Counted from the first letter of the stretch, positions 8,312 through 18,900 are shown. The stretch is DNA of 64,000 bases from Parvibaculum sp035325945 (GCF_035325945.1 NZ_DAOKYX010000008.1:28587-92586), one strand, 5' to 3'. The notes: a model not told the origin generated them from the sequence alone. Numbers and translations: made by a program.

Positions 8312-11013
8312 CACGCCGTCCGACGCAGGGGAAGCTGCATCTCGACGACGCCCGGCTCGCCCTCGATATGCTCGCGCACGAAGCCGAGCGCCCCGCAGAG
8401 ATCGAGCATGTGATGGTTCTCGCGCAGCACATGGCCGAAGACGATGCCAACCCCTCGCATGCGAGCATAGTCGATGAGGTGCTGCATCAGCGTGTAGCCG
8501 AGCCCGATCCCCTGATGATCCGTCCGCACAAGGATGGCATATTCGGAGCGCTCCCGATCCGGGTCTTCGGACAGGCGCCCCACAGCCGCGATCTCGCGCA
8601 TGGAAGCGTCGGTGAAGACGACGAAAGCCATCTCCCGATCATAGTCGATCTGCGTCAGGCGCGCGGCGAGCTGGCGTGGCAACTGACGCAGCGGCGACAG
8701 GAAGCGCATGCGGAGATCTTCCGGGTCCGTATGAGCGAGAAGATCGTCGATGAGCGTCACATCTTCCGGCTTGATCGGCCGCATGGGATAGGTCCTGCCC
8801 TTGCGGTCGCGGAGCACGCCTTCGAGATCTGATGGATAGGGGCGCACGGCGAGCCGCTCGGTGCCGACCGAAACGGCCGGCCGCACGCGGATGCGCGCAT
8901 CGACCGCGATGACGCCGCGATGGTCCGCCCATAGCGGATTGATGTCGAGTTCGAGCACTTCCGGCAGATCGGCGACAAGATCGCCAAGCGCCATCAGCGT
9001 GCCGGCGATGGCGTCGAAATCGGCGGGCGGCCGGTCGCGATAGCCTTCGAGAAGCCGCGAAATGCGCGTCCGCCGTATCAGGTCTTCGGCGAGCACGCGA
9101 TTGAGCGGCGGCAGCGCCATCGCCTTGTCGCGGATGACCTCAACGGCCGTGCCGCCCTGTCCGAAGAGAATGACCGGACCGAAGGTCGCGTCGTCCACCA
9201 CGCCGAGAATGAGTTCGAATGCACTCGGACGGCTGACCATGCGCTGAACCGTGAAGCCCTCGATACGCGCGCCCGGTGCCGCCGCGCTCACCATGGCGAG
9301 CATGCGGCTCGCCGCCTCGCGCACAGCGTCGGTGCTTTCAAGGCCGAGCGCGACGCCGCCGACATCGGTCTTGTGGGTGATGTCGGGCGAGAAAATCTTG
9401 AGCGCCACCGGAAAGCCGATTTCGGCGGCGATCCGCGCCGCCTCCTCTCCGTCATGCGCGACGCGGGTATCGACCGCGGGAATGCCGTAAGCCGAAAGCA
9501 GCGACTTCGCTTCGGGCTCGTTGAGCCATTCACGCTTCTCCGCAAGCACGCGGCCGACGATTTCACGCGCGCGCGTCACATCGCGATTGGGCCATGCCGG
9601 GCCCGCCGGCGGGATTTCCATCAGAAGCCGCTGGTTCTGGCGATAGCGCACCTGGTGCATGAAGGCGGTGATCGCCTGGCTCGGCGTGTCATAGGTCGGC
9701 ACGAGGCGCGACAGGAAAACCTCGCGCCCCGCCCGCGCGGTCAGATCGCCGAGCCAGCTCGTGAAGACGGGCTTCCCGCTCTTCTCCGCCGCATCGGCCA
9801 CCGCGCGCGCCGCCGCCACATTGTCCACCACCGCCGTCGGGCAGTTGATGGCGAGCAGCGCATCCATATTCGGGTCCTTCAGCATGATGCCGATCGCCGC
9901 CGCGTAACGCTCCGCCGGGGCGTCGCCTACGATGTCGACGGGATTGCCCCGGCTCCATGTGCGCGGCAGCACGGCATCGAGCGCGGCGAGCGTCTCGGGC
10001 GCAAGCTCCGCCATCTGCCCGCCTTCCTCGATGAGGAAATCCGTCGCCAGCACGCCGAGCCCGCCGCCATTGGTGAGAATGCCGAGACGTTCGCCGCCAA
10101 GCGGCTTGCGCTCGGGCCGAGTGGAGAGCGTTTCCATCGCCTCGAAGAGATCGTCGAGGCCCCTCACGCGCAGCATGCCCGCGCGCTGGAAGGCGGCCTC
10201 ATAAACCGCGTCGGAGCCTGCGAGCGCACCCGTATGCGAGGCGGCCGCCCTGGCCGCCGCCGCATGCCGCCCGGCCTTTATCACCATGACGGGCTTCAAC
10301 CGCGCGGCCTGCCTGCCCGCCGACATGAATTTGCGGGCATGCTCGATCGATTCGACATAGAGAAGGATGCTCCGCGTCTGCGGGTCCTGGGCGAGATGGT
10401 CGAGCATGTCCCCGAAATCGACATCCGCCATGCCGCCGAGCGAAACGATGTGGGAAAAGCCGATGCCGCGCGTCGTCGCCCAGTCGAGCATCGTCGTGAT
10501 GACCGCGCCCGATTGCGACACGAAGGCGATATTGCCCTTGAGCGGCGCGATATGCGCGAAGGAGGCATTGAGCCCCGCGCCCGGCACCATGACACCGAGG
10601 CAATTCGGGCCGACGATACGCATGAGCGAAGGCCGCGCGGCCATGAGCATGCGCGCCTGAAGCGCCCTGCCTTCCTCGCCGAGTTCGCCGAAGCCCGCGG
10701 TGATGACCACCGCCGCGCGCGTGCCCCGCGAACCAAGCTCCGCAACGAGATCGGGTATGCCCTGGGGCGGCGTCGCGATGACGGCAAGATCGGGCGCGGC
10801 GGGAAGATCGCTCACACTCGCGACGGCCTCGACATCGCACATGCGACCGCCGAACTCGGCGGCACGGCGATTGACCGCCCAGATCTTCCCGCCATAGCCG
10901 CCGCCGGTCAGGTTCTTCAGCACGACATTGCCGACGCTGCCTGCCCTCATGCTTGCCCCGATCAATGCAATGGAACGCGGAGCAAACATCTTGTCGAGAT
11001 TGCGGATGGTCAT
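8311..11013 (-). CDS. NDP-forming acyl-CoA synthetase fused to a GNAT acetyltransferase (Pat-like)
   Basis: A 900-residue fusion. About residues 5-135 are a CoA-binding Rossmann domain (SIALIGAS near 14-21), 150-290 a succinyl-CoA-ligase-like domain with the SHTGALAG motif (His260), 480-700 an ATP-grasp domain (LLSAYGIPAVDTRV, FPVALKIFSPDITHKTDVGGV), and 725-895 a GNAT domain with acetyl-CoA loop HQGIGLG. This architecture matches Salmonella Pat, which acetylates lysines of acetyl-CoA synthetase and other enzymes. Here the putative phospho-His of the ligase part is retained, so ligase activity is possible. The ribosome site is weak. Function is inferred from architecture. Confidence 0.9.
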   Translation of the reverse strand: MTIRNLDKMFAPRSIALIGASMRAGSVGNVVLKNLTGGGYGGKIWAVNRRAAEFGGRMCDVEAVASVSDLPAAPDLAVIATPPQGIPDLVAELGSRGTRAAVVITAGFGELGEEGRALQARMLMAARPSLMRIVGPNCLGVMVPGAGLNASFAHIAPLKGNIAFVSQSGAVITTMLDWATTRGIGFSHIVSLGGMADVDFGDMLDHLAQDPQTRSILLYVESIEHARKFMSAGRQAARLKPVMVIKAGRHAAAARAAASHTGALAGSDAVYEAAFQRAGMLRVRGLDDLFEAMETLSTRPERKPLGGERLGILTNGGGLGVLATDFLIEEGGQMAELAPETLAALDAVLPRTWSRGNPVDIVGDAPAERYAAAIGIMLKDPNMDALLAINCPTAVVDNVAAARAVADAAEKSGKPVFTSWLGDLTARAGREVFLSRLVPTYDTPSQAITAFMHQVRYRQNQRLLMEIPPAGPAWPNRDVTRAREIVGRVLAEKREWLNEPEAKSLLSAYGIPAVDTRVAHDGEEAARIAAEIGFPVALKIFSPDITHKTDVGGVALGLESTDAVREAASRMLAMVSAAAPGARIEGFTVQRMVSRPSAFELILGVVDDATFGPVILFGQGGTAVEVIRDKAMALPPLNRVLAEDLIRRTRISRLLEGYRDRPPADFDAIAGTLMALGDLVADLPEVLELDINPLWADHRGVIAVDARIRVRPAVSVGTERLAVRPYPSDLEGVLRDRKGRTYPMRPIKPEDVTLIDDLLAHTDPEDLRMRFLSPLRQLPRQLAARLTQIDYDREMAFVVFTDASMREIAAVGRLSEDPDRERSEYAILVRTDHQGIGLGYTLMQHLIDYARMRGVGIVFGHVLRENHHMLDLCGALGFVREHIEGEPGVVEMQLPLRRTA

Positions 11014-11142
11014 AGGCGGAGAGTTCCCCCTGGCAGTCTTGCAATATGGCGAAAGACCGGCATCGCCATTAAGCTACCCCAACAATATGAAGGAACGGGG
11101 CGAACGCATCCACCATTTCGCCGCACAGGCAGCGGGGGCTTC

Positions 11143-12051
11143 ATGTCGAGCACGAGAGCCAAGCTTTTCAACCACCTGCTCCGCATCCTGACGGCGCGCA
11201 GGCTCGACCCCAACGCAGATCCGCGCCTCCTGCGCCAGAGGCTCGACCGCCTGATCGAGCGCTTCAACCGCCCGCTGCGGCACGCCCGCGCCGAACCGCT
11301 CGACGTGGAGGGCATCGCCGCCGAATGGGTTGTTCCCGATACGGAGATTCCGGGACGCTTTCTGCTCTATCTTCATGGCGGCGGCTACATCTTCTGCAAC
11401 CCGCGAACTCATCGCAACATCGTCTCGAACATGGCGCGTGCCGCAAGAACGCGCGCGCTCGTCATCGACTATCGCCTGGCGCCGGAGCATCCCTTCCCCG
11501 CCGCGGTCGAGGATGCGCTCAAGGCGTATCGCTGGCTCCTCTCGCAAGGCGCGGACCCCGCCAGCATCGCCATTGCGGGCGATTCCGCCGGTGGCGGCCT
11601 CTCGCTCGCCCTGCTTCTCGCCCTGCGGGACAAGGGCGAGCCCCTACCGGCCGGCGCTGCGCTCCTCTCGCCCTGGACCGACCTTGCCGCTTCCGGCTGG
11701 ACACATGTCACCCATGCCCGCCTCGACCCGATGCTCGGGCTGGACGGGCTGCTGCTCGCCGCCCGCCATTACCTGCAGGGCACGGTGCCGACGGACCCGC
11801 TCGCCTCGCCGCTTTTCGGCCGCCTCGAAGGGCTGCCGCCGCTCGCCATCCATGTCGGCGACCGGGAAATCCTGCTCGACGATTCGCTGCGTCTGGCCGA
11901 AAAGGCGCGCGCCGCCGGGGTCGCTGTCGATCTGAAGGTCTGGCACGACCTGCCCCATGTCTTTCAGGCCGCGACCTTCCTGCCGGAAGCAAGATTGTCG
12001 CTGGGGCAGTTGGGAGAATTCCTCGACGCGCGCATGAAGGCGGCGCCCTGA
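11143..12051 (+). CDS. Alpha/beta hydrolase, HSL (family IV) esterase
   Basis: A 302-residue carboxylesterase of the hormone-sensitive-lipase family. It has the oxyanion motif HGGGYIF near residue 79, YRLAPEHPFPAAVEDA, the nucleophile elbow GDSAGGG, the Asp segment DREILLDDS and the His segment WHDLPHVFQ, so the catalytic set is complete. I start at the ATG at 11143. The open frame extends far upstream but only as a shadow of the opposite-strand synthetase. It is divergent from that synthetase with about 130 bp between them. Substrates are probably short or medium acyl esters. Confidence 0.88.
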   Translation: MSSTRAKLFNHLLRILTARRLDPNADPRLLRQRLDRLIERFNRPLRHARAEPLDVEGIAAEWVVPDTEIPGRFLLYLHGGGYIFCNPRTHRNIVSNMARAARTRALVIDYRLAPEHPFPAAVEDALKAYRWLLSQGADPASIAIAGDSAGGGLSLALLLALRDKGEPLPAGAALLSPWTDLAASGWTHVTHARLDPMLGLDGLLLAARHYLQGTVPTDPLASPLFGRLEGLPPLAIHVGDREILLDDSLRLAEKARAAGVAVDLKVWHDLPHVFQAATFLPEARLSLGQLGEFLDARMKAAP

Positions 12052-12226
12052 AACCGCTTCAATTCCGATGAAACGCGAATTTCGCCTTAGGAGGGATTTA
12101 ACTCTCGGAAGGCTAGAAAATCATGTTGAAGCGCGTATGAAGGCGAAGAAGGCGGATGGAGTTCGTCGATCGGACATCGGGATGGAGACCCATCTGCGCC
12201 GCGTCGTGTAAACGAGGCGCGGTAAG

Positions 12227-13957
12227 ATGCTGACGGGTAACGAGGGCCAGAGCAGAAGCCTTGCGCGTCAGTTCGGACTGAAGTTTGTCGCCTTGGCCCT
12301 GCTTCTGGCGCTCTGCCAGCTTTCTCTCGAATATCTTCATGCGAAGCGGGAGCTTCTGGATCATCTGGCCGACCGCGCAGCGATCCTTTCCGGCAATTTG
12401 CTCATGCACGCCGAGCGGGAGCCTTCCTTCTCGCTTCCGGACGCGATCCGCCATGTGAACTGGCAGACCCGGTACTTCTCCGATCTCGTTGGCGTCTATT
12501 TCGTCGATCGGCAAGGGCATCTCGTCGACAAGGCCGCGCGCCCCGGGGAAATGGACGATGCCGCCATTCTGAAGGATGCGGCCGTCCGGGACGGACTGAC
12601 GAAGAGCATCGAGAGCGGGACGGGCCGCGACATCGGCCTTTCGGGCGGAAGCCCTTCCTTCTGGCTGCATGTCACGCCGGTCGCGCCTCTCGGCCTCAAC
12701 GCGCTCATCGTGATCGATCAAGGCGCGTCGCGAGAGAGAGTGGCCGGCCCGCTGATCTCGGCACTCGCGGCGCGCAGCGCGCTCTTTCTTGTGCTTCTCG
12801 CGGCTTTCTATTGGCTCGCCCAATCGTCCATGCTGCGGCCGATCTCGCGTCTTGGAAACGCGCTCGCACGAAGCAGCGCGGGCGACACACTCGACCTTTC
12901 CTCCGAACTGCCGCCGAACGAAATCGGCACACTCGCAAAGCGGATCGATGAATTGCTGCTGAGCCTCGACGGCTGCATCGAGCGGAACGAAGTGCTGCTT
13001 GAGGCCATCGACAAGCTCGACGCCGGCGTGCTGATCGCGACGGATGAAGGCCGGATCGTCTGGGCGAGCGCGGGCTTCGAGCGCATGACGGGCTTCTCCC
13101 GCGCCGAGATTGAAGGCCGCAACCTCGACAATATCTATTCGCGACACTGCAAGCCCATTGGAGCGCTGTCGGCCTTGAGGCAGGCGGTGCGCTTCAACCA
13201 TGGCTACAAGGTCGAGACCGTCGATCACGCGAGCAACGGGCGCGAATACTGGGCCTCGATCGAGGTTCACCCGATTGCCGAGGCCGCCGGGAAACGCGGC
13301 AAATTCATCGTCATCGAAAACGACCTCTCGCGGACGAAGAAACTGAAAGCCGAGCTGGACGAGACCCGGAGCCTTCTGCGCGCGCGCACAGACGACTTGC
13401 AGCAGGTGAACGGCGAACTTGCGGCCAGACGCGCCAGCGACACGCGAACAGCCGGAGAACCGGCCGCCGCGGAGCAAGGGGGCGTGGCGGCCACGCAGAC
13501 CGACGGAACCACGAGCCTCGAAGTGCTGCTCGCCGAGGACCAGCCGGTCAATCAGAAACTGATGATCGCAGTCATGGAGCGGCTCGGCCACCATCTGACG
13601 ATCGCGAATAACGGTATCGAGGCTCTGCGCCTTCTCGAGCGCCAGACCTTCGACGTCGTGCTCATGGACATCCAGATGCCGGAACTCGACGGCATCAACG
13701 CGACGAAGCTCATCAGGTGCGCGGACGAGGCCTGGCGGAATATTCCGATCGTCGCCCTGACGGCGCATGCGGCCGAAAGCCAGCGCGAGACTTATCTCTC
13801 GGCCGGCATGGACGGCTTTGTCGCCAAACCTTTCAAGATCGACCTGCTGATCGCCGAAATGACCCGCGTGGTCGCCGCAGGCCGCACGGAAAACCCGCAA
13901 GCGCCGCAGAATGCGCTCTCCGCGATGCTGGACGAGATCGACAGCCTGATCGGCTGA
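12227..13957 (+). CDS. Membrane HAMP-PAS-receiver protein lacking a histidine kinase core
   Basis: A 576-residue protein. Transmembrane 1 is about residues 18-37, a periplasmic sensor 38-175, transmembrane 2 about 176-200, HAMP about 200-255 (SMLRPISRLGNALA), PAS about 256-370 (GVLIATDEGRIVWASAGFER), a coiled coil 372-405, a low-complexity linker to 430, and a receiver domain 431-550. The receiver has the acidic pair in LLAEDQ, phospho-acceptor Asp481 in LMDIQMPELDG, Thr512 and Lys534. No H-box, N-box or G-boxes are present, although this is the layout of a hybrid kinase. GAGGCG precedes the ATG. It converges on a lone Hpt gene 25 bp away. Confidence 0.9.
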   Translation: MLTGNEGQSRSLARQFGLKFVALALLLALCQLSLEYLHAKRELLDHLADRAAILSGNLLMHAEREPSFSLPDAIRHVNWQTRYFSDLVGVYFVDRQGHLVDKAARPGEMDDAAILKDAAVRDGLTKSIESGTGRDIGLSGGSPSFWLHVTPVAPLGLNALIVIDQGASRERVAGPLISALAARSALFLVLLAAFYWLAQSSMLRPISRLGNALARSSAGDTLDLSSELPPNEIGTLAKRIDELLLSLDGCIERNEVLLEAIDKLDAGVLIATDEGRIVWASAGFERMTGFSRAEIEGRNLDNIYSRHCKPIGALSALRQAVRFNHGYKVETVDHASNGREYWASIEVHPIAEAAGKRGKFIVIENDLSRTKKLKAELDETRSLLRARTDDLQQVNGELAARRASDTRTAGEPAAAEQGGVAATQTDGTTSLEVLLAEDQPVNQKLMIAVMERLGHHLTIANNGIEALRLLERQTFDVVLMDIQMPELDGINATKLIRCADEAWRNIPIVALTAHAAESQRETYLSAGMDGFVAKPFKIDLLIAEMTRVVAAGRTENPQAPQNALSAMLDEIDSLIG

Positions 13958-13982
13958 CGGAACCGGGTGATGAGGGGATGGT

Positions 13983-14399
13983 TCAGGCCGTCAGCGTGGC
14001 GAGCTTCTCGACGATGCGCGCACCCGTGTCGCCGCCCGTGCCGAAAAGATCGTTGTCGCTCACAAGCCTGAGCAGCTTGATATGCGCATTCACGATATCG
14101 AGCGAGCGCTTCGACGTCCTGTCGCCCGTGCGCAGATAGTCGCAAAGCGACGCGCCGATCGACGTGATGAGGTGATAGCCGAAGGAACCGCCCTGCCCCT
14201 TGATATTGTGCGCGATGGAGTGGATGTCCCTGAGCACATCCGCAGGGGGAACGCCCTTGTCCAGACGCGAGTAGATTTCCTCGAGGCTCGCAATATCCTC
14301 GGCAAGCGTCTCGCGGAAACTGTCGCGCAGGGCCGCCACGGCGGCTTCCGCATGCGCGATCATCGCTTCATAGTCGGGCGTCGATTTCGCACCAGCCAT
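13983..14399 (-). CDS. Stand-alone histidine phosphotransfer (Hpt) protein
   Basis: A 138-residue helical protein with the Hpt signature HNIKGQGGSFGY, His64 being the predicted phospho-acceptor. Hpt proteins pass phosphate between receiver domains in multistep relays. The ATG at 14399 has AGGGGA eight to ten bases upstream. Longer starts reach out of the domain and are not supported. The preceding helices (EAAVAALRDSFRETLAEDI) fit the domain. The gene is tail-to-tail with the HAMP-PAS-receiver gene and the two are obvious partner candidates, though the pairing is inferred from proximity only. Confidence 0.88.
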   Translation of the reverse strand: MAGAKSTPDYEAMIAHAEAAVAALRDSFRETLAEDIASLEEIYSRLDKGVPPADVLRDIHSIAHNIKGQGGSFGYHLITSIGASLCDYLRTGDRTSKRSLDIVNAHIKLLRLVSDNDLFGTGGDTGARIVEKLATLTA

Positions 14400-14490
14400 G
14401 CGATCCCCTATATCCGGCTCCGAACGGGGAACCTCGGGCAAGTTTAGGCGATCACATTTAACGAAGGCTGAAGCTCGCTCCGTATTGAAC

Positions 14491-15540
14491 TCAACCCCGC
14501 GCAACCGCAAGGAAGCGATCGACATCGCTCTCATGCGTCGCGAACGAGGCGACGAGCCGGATGGTCATGGCCTCCCCGTCATCCCCCGCCATCGGCCAGG
14601 GGTGAAACCGCGCTCCCGCCGCCCGCAGGCGCCGCAACACGCCCCGCGGAAGCCGAACGAAAACCTCATTGGCCTCGACCGGAAAGCGGAGGGCCGCGCC
14701 GTCAAGCTGGCGGAGGCCGCTCGCGAGCCGAACCGCCATCGCATTGGCATGGGCGGCGTTGCGAAGCCACAGACCGTCGGCGAGATAGGCCTCGAGCTGC
14801 GCGGAGAGAAATCGCATCTTTGAAAAGAGGTGCCCGGAACGCTTGCGGCGAAAGGCGAAGTCGGCGGCGCGCCCGGGATCGAAAAAGACCACTGCCTCGG
14901 CGGCGAGCGCCCCGTTCTTCGTCGCGCCGAAGGAAAGGACGTCGATGCCTGCCTTCCAGGTCATTTCGGCGGGCGTGAGGCCCGTTGCGGCGAGCGCATT
15001 GGCGAACCGCGCCCCGTCCATATGGACCGCGAGGTTCCGCGTATGCGCGAGCGCGACGAGGCGGGCAAGCTCGTCCGCCTTATAAAGAGTGCCGGCCTCC
15101 GTCGATTGCGTGACCGTCAGGGTCGCGGGCTGAACGTGGTGAACGACGCCCGCCGGAAGGGAGTTCAGAACGGCCTCGAGCGCCTCGGGGTCGATCTTGC
15201 CCTCGCCGCCCGGAACGCCGATGAGCTTCGCTCCTGCCGTGAACATCTCCGGCGCGCCGCACTCATCGGCATGCGCATGGGACTGTTCATGGCAAAGAAT
15301 CGCGCCATGGGAAGGCGTCAGCGCCGCCAGCGCCAGCGCATTGGCGGCCGTGCCCGTCGCCACCGGAAAGACGGCAACCTCGCGCTCGAATAGCTCCGCG
15401 AAGCGCCGCTGAAGCCGCGCCGTGATCTCATCCTCGCCATAAGACGGAACGGCGCCCTCATTCGCGCGCCCGATCGCCTCGAGAATTTCCGCCGCCACGC
15501 CGAACGCATTGTCGCTTGTGAAAATCATGCTGATTGCCAT
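14491..15540 (-). CDS. ltaE: Low-specificity threonine aldolase
   Basis: A 349-residue PLP enzyme cleaving L-threonine or allo-threonine to glycine and acetaldehyde. It has SDNAFGVAAEILEAI at the N-terminus, the ATGTAANALAL phosphate-binding turn, HMDGARFANA, and the PLP lysine K208 in SFGATKNG. The ATG at 15540 has GGGAGGCGG immediately upstream. The ATG four codons later is a weaker option. It is transcribed away from gltB and supplies glycine, or degrades threonine. The family assignment is firm, but stereospecificity cannot be read from sequence. Confidence 0.92.
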   Translation of the reverse strand: MAISMIFTSDNAFGVAAEILEAIGRANEGAVPSYGEDEITARLQRRFAELFEREVAVFPVATGTAANALALAALTPSHGAILCHEQSHAHADECGAPEMFTAGAKLIGVPGGEGKIDPEALEAVLNSLPAGVVHHVQPATLTVTQSTEAGTLYKADELARLVALAHTRNLAVHMDGARFANALAATGLTPAEMTWKAGIDVLSFGATKNGALAAEAVVFFDPGRAADFAFRRKRSGHLFSKMRFLSAQLEAYLADGLWLRNAAHANAMAVRLASGLRQLDGAALRFPVEANEVFVRLPRGVLRRLRAAGARFHPWPMAGDDGEAMTIRLVASFATHESDVDRFLAVARG

Positions 15541-15980
15541 CCGCCTCCCGATAGGGCCGACAATATAGGAAAGATGCCGAAAGCCTGCGCGAGATCCTTT
15601 CCGCGCGCGTCTAACCCTCTGATTTCCGGCCCAAATTTTTTAGGTCAGCATACCTGTCGTATTTGCTTGATTCAGGCCCGGACTTTCGGCATGATCTTCA
15701 GGCTAAGATGGGCATCGGGTTCCGATGAGAGAAAATGCCCGTGGAAAGCAAAGGCCCCGTTTGCGGTGCGCCTCATCGGGCGGGCCGGGACGGGCCGGCG
15801 ACCTTGTACGGCGATGCAACCCATTGCCCTGCGGGACTTTATTTAACAACCAGACGTGCGATCCGTTGAGCGAAACGTGGCTTTCTGGCGCCCTGAAGGA
15901 CGCCCGGTGCGCGATCCAGTCGCCGACGGCAACAGGAACGGTCCGTCTCCGGCGCATGGGGAGCGGATAGGCGAGGAACG
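15541..15980. other. Gene-free 440-bp divergent region between ltaE and gltB
   Basis: No credible coding frame on either strand: short frames here lack ribosome sites and recognisable products. It holds a T run near 15640 and an imperfect palindrome GCATAC...GTATTTGC just after it, which could be an operator. No clear sigma-70 or sigma-54 promoter was found by eye. It presumably carries the gltBD promoter and leader. Confidence 0.5.
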
Positions 15981-18900
15981 ATGGACAAGATGGAGAAGGC
16001 TCGAGGCCGGACGCCCAAGAGCGGGGAGCGCCCCGCGGTCGTCGCCAGGTCGTTTGAGGACATGGCGGCAGTACCGGCGGGGCTTCCAGATGCGCAGGGT
16101 CTTTATGATCCGCGCAATGAACGCGATGCCTGCGGCATCGGCTTCGTAGCGAACATCCACAACCGGAAATCCCACAAGATCATCGAGGACGGCCTCAGGA
16201 TCCTCGAGAACCTCGAACATCGAGGCGCGGTAGGCGCGGACCCCAAGGCGGGCGACGGCGCCGGCATCCTCATCCAGATCCCCGACACTTTCTTCCGCGA
16301 GGAATGCGCCGCTCTCGGTATCGCGCTTCCCGCTCCCGGCGAATACGCCATCGGCCATTTCTTCCTGCCTCGCGACGAGGCGGAACGGGCAAAGATCGTC
16401 GAACTCGTCGAGAAGACAGTCATCGAGGAAGGTCAGGTTTTCCTCGGCTGGCGCGACGTGCCCGTCGACAATTCCGATCTCGGCTATTCGGTGAAGCCGA
16501 CCGAACCCTTCCATCGTCAGCTTATCGTGGCGCGCGGGCCCGGCATCGGCGATCAGGTTCACTTCGAGCGCAAGCTGTTCGTGATCCGCAAGCGCATCTT
16601 CAACACGATCTTCCGCGAAACGGGCAGGATGCCCCGGGATCTCTACATCCCCTCCCTCTCCTCGCGCACCATCGTCTACAAGGGCATGCTGCTCGCCGCC
16701 CAGGTCGGCTCCTACTACAAGGACCTGCGCGACCCGCGCATGGTGACGGCGCTCGCCCTCGTGCATCAGCGCTTCTCGACCAACACCTTCCCGACATGGC
16801 GCCTGGCTCATCCCTTCCGGATGATCTGCCACAATGGCGAGATCAACACGCTGCGCGGCAATGTGAACTGGATTCAGGCGCGCTACTCCTCCATGCAGTC
16901 GGAGATACTGGGCGACGATCTGAAGAAGCTCTGGCCGATCGCGGTTGAAGGCCAGTCGGACAGCGCCTGCTTCGACAATGCGCTCGAACTCCTCGTCATG
17001 GGCGGCTATTCGCTCGCCCATGCGATGATGATGCTCATTCCGGAAGCATGGGCGGGCAATCCGCTCATGGATGAGGATCGCCGCGCCTTCTACGAATATC
17101 ACGCCGCGCTCATGGAGCCGTGGGACGGCCCGGCCGCGGTGGCCTTCACCGATGGCCGCCAGATCGGCGCGACGCTCGACCGCAACGGATTGCGGCCCGC
17201 GCGCTATTTCGTCACCGACGAGGGCAATGTCGTCATGGCGTCCGAAATGGGCGTGCTGCCCGTGCCGGAGGAAACCATCGTCGAGAAGTGGCGCCTTCAG
17301 CCCGGCAAGATGCTGCTCATCGATCTCGAGGAAGGCCGCATCATCGCCGATGACGAGATCAAGGCGAAACTCTCGAAGCTCAACCCCTACAAGAAGTGGG
17401 TCGAGCGCACGCAGATCGTGCTCGAGGACATGCCACCCGCCACGAAGGCGGCGAAGCCTCCGCATGACGCCGCGCTTCTCGATCTCCAGCAGGCCTTCGG
17501 CTACACGCAGGAAGACATCAAGTTCCTCCTGTCGCCGATGGCGATCGAGGGCCAGGAAGCGATCGGCTCCATGGGCACGGATACGCCCGTCTCCGTTCTC
17601 TCGGAAAAGCCGAAGCTGCTCTACACCTACTTCAAGCAGAACTTCGCCCAGGTGACGAACCCGCCGATCGATCCGATCCGCGAAGAACTCGTCATGTCGC
17701 TCGTCTCCTTCATCGGCCCGCGCCCGAACCTGCTCGATCTCAAGGGCATGTCGAGCGTGAAGCGGCTCGAGGTGCGTCAGCCGATCCTCACCAATGAGGA
17801 TCTGGAAAAGATCCGCATGATCGGCGAGGTCCCCGACAATCACTTCAGGTCGGAGACGCTCGACATCACCTACAAGGCCGAGCGCGGCGCGGACGAAATG
17901 GAAACCATGCTCGGCCGCCTCTGCGAGCGTGCCGAGGAAGCGGTGGCCAGCGGCTTCAACATCATCATCCTGTCCGACCGCAAGGTATCGGCGGAACGGA
18001 TGGCGATCCCGGCGCTCCTTGCGACATCGGCCGTGCACCACCACCTCATCGCGAAGGGGCTTCGCACCTCGGTCGGCCTCGTCGTCGAGACGGGCGAGGC
18101 GCGCGAGGTTCATCACTTCGCCTGTCTTGCGGGCTATGGCGCCGAAGCGATCAACCCCTATCTCGCCTTCGAGACGCTGGAAGCGATGCTTCCCTCGCTC
18201 GACGAGAAGCTCACCGCCTATGAGGTCACCAAGCGTTACATCAAGGCGATCGACAAGGGACTGCTCAAGGTCATGTCCAAGATGGGCATCTCGACCTATC
18301 AGTCCTATTGCGGCGCGCAGATCTTCGACGCGATCGGCCTCAACTCCGATTTCGTGACCAGATATTTCACCGGCACGGCCTCGGTGATCGAGGGCGCGGG
18401 CTGCCATGAAATCGCCGAGGAGACGTTCCGCCGCCACCAGCTCGCCTTCGGCGATGCGCCGGTGCTACGGAACGCGCTCGATGTTGGCGGCGAATATGCG
18501 TTCCGCTTCCGCGGCGAGGAACATGCCTGGGATCCGGACTCGGTGCGCGATCTTCAGCATGCGGTGCGCGGCAACAGCCAGGACAAGTATCGCGAGTTCG
18601 CCCGGCGCATCAACGACCAGAGCAGGCGGCTTCTGGCCATTCGCGGCCTCTTCGAGATCAAGACCGCAGAAGCCGACGGCCGCAGGCCGGTGCCGCTGGA
18701 GGAGGTCGAGCCCGCCAAGGAGATCGTCAGGCGTTTCGCCACCGGCGCCATGTCCTTCGGCTCGATCAGCCGCGAGGCGCATACGACGCTGGCAATCGCC
18801 ATGAACCGCATCGGCGGCCGCTCCAACACGGGCGAAGGCGGCGAGGAAGCCGACCGCTTCAAGCCGCTGCCGAACGGCGATTCCATGCGCTCTTCCATCA

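Noticed and set aside
9373..11142. Long in-frame N-terminal extension of the esterase
   Set aside because: It lies entirely opposite the acyl-CoA synthetase gene. The esterase domain starts cleanly at the ATG at 11143.
12137..12211. 24-codon reading frame (MKAKKADGVRR...) upstream of the HAMP-PAS-receiver gene
   Set aside because: No ribosome site at its ATG and no known leader peptide resembles it. It could be real but cannot be supported.
12113..13900. 595-codon antisense frame opposite the HAMP-PAS-receiver gene
   Set aside because: The sense product has a full domain series. The antisense product is low-complexity Arg/Gly/Ala with no motif.
15541..15980. Riboswitch or sigma-54 promoter upstream of gltB
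   Set aside because: No TGGCAC-N5-TTGC element and no fold that I recognise as a glutamine or other known riboswitch.
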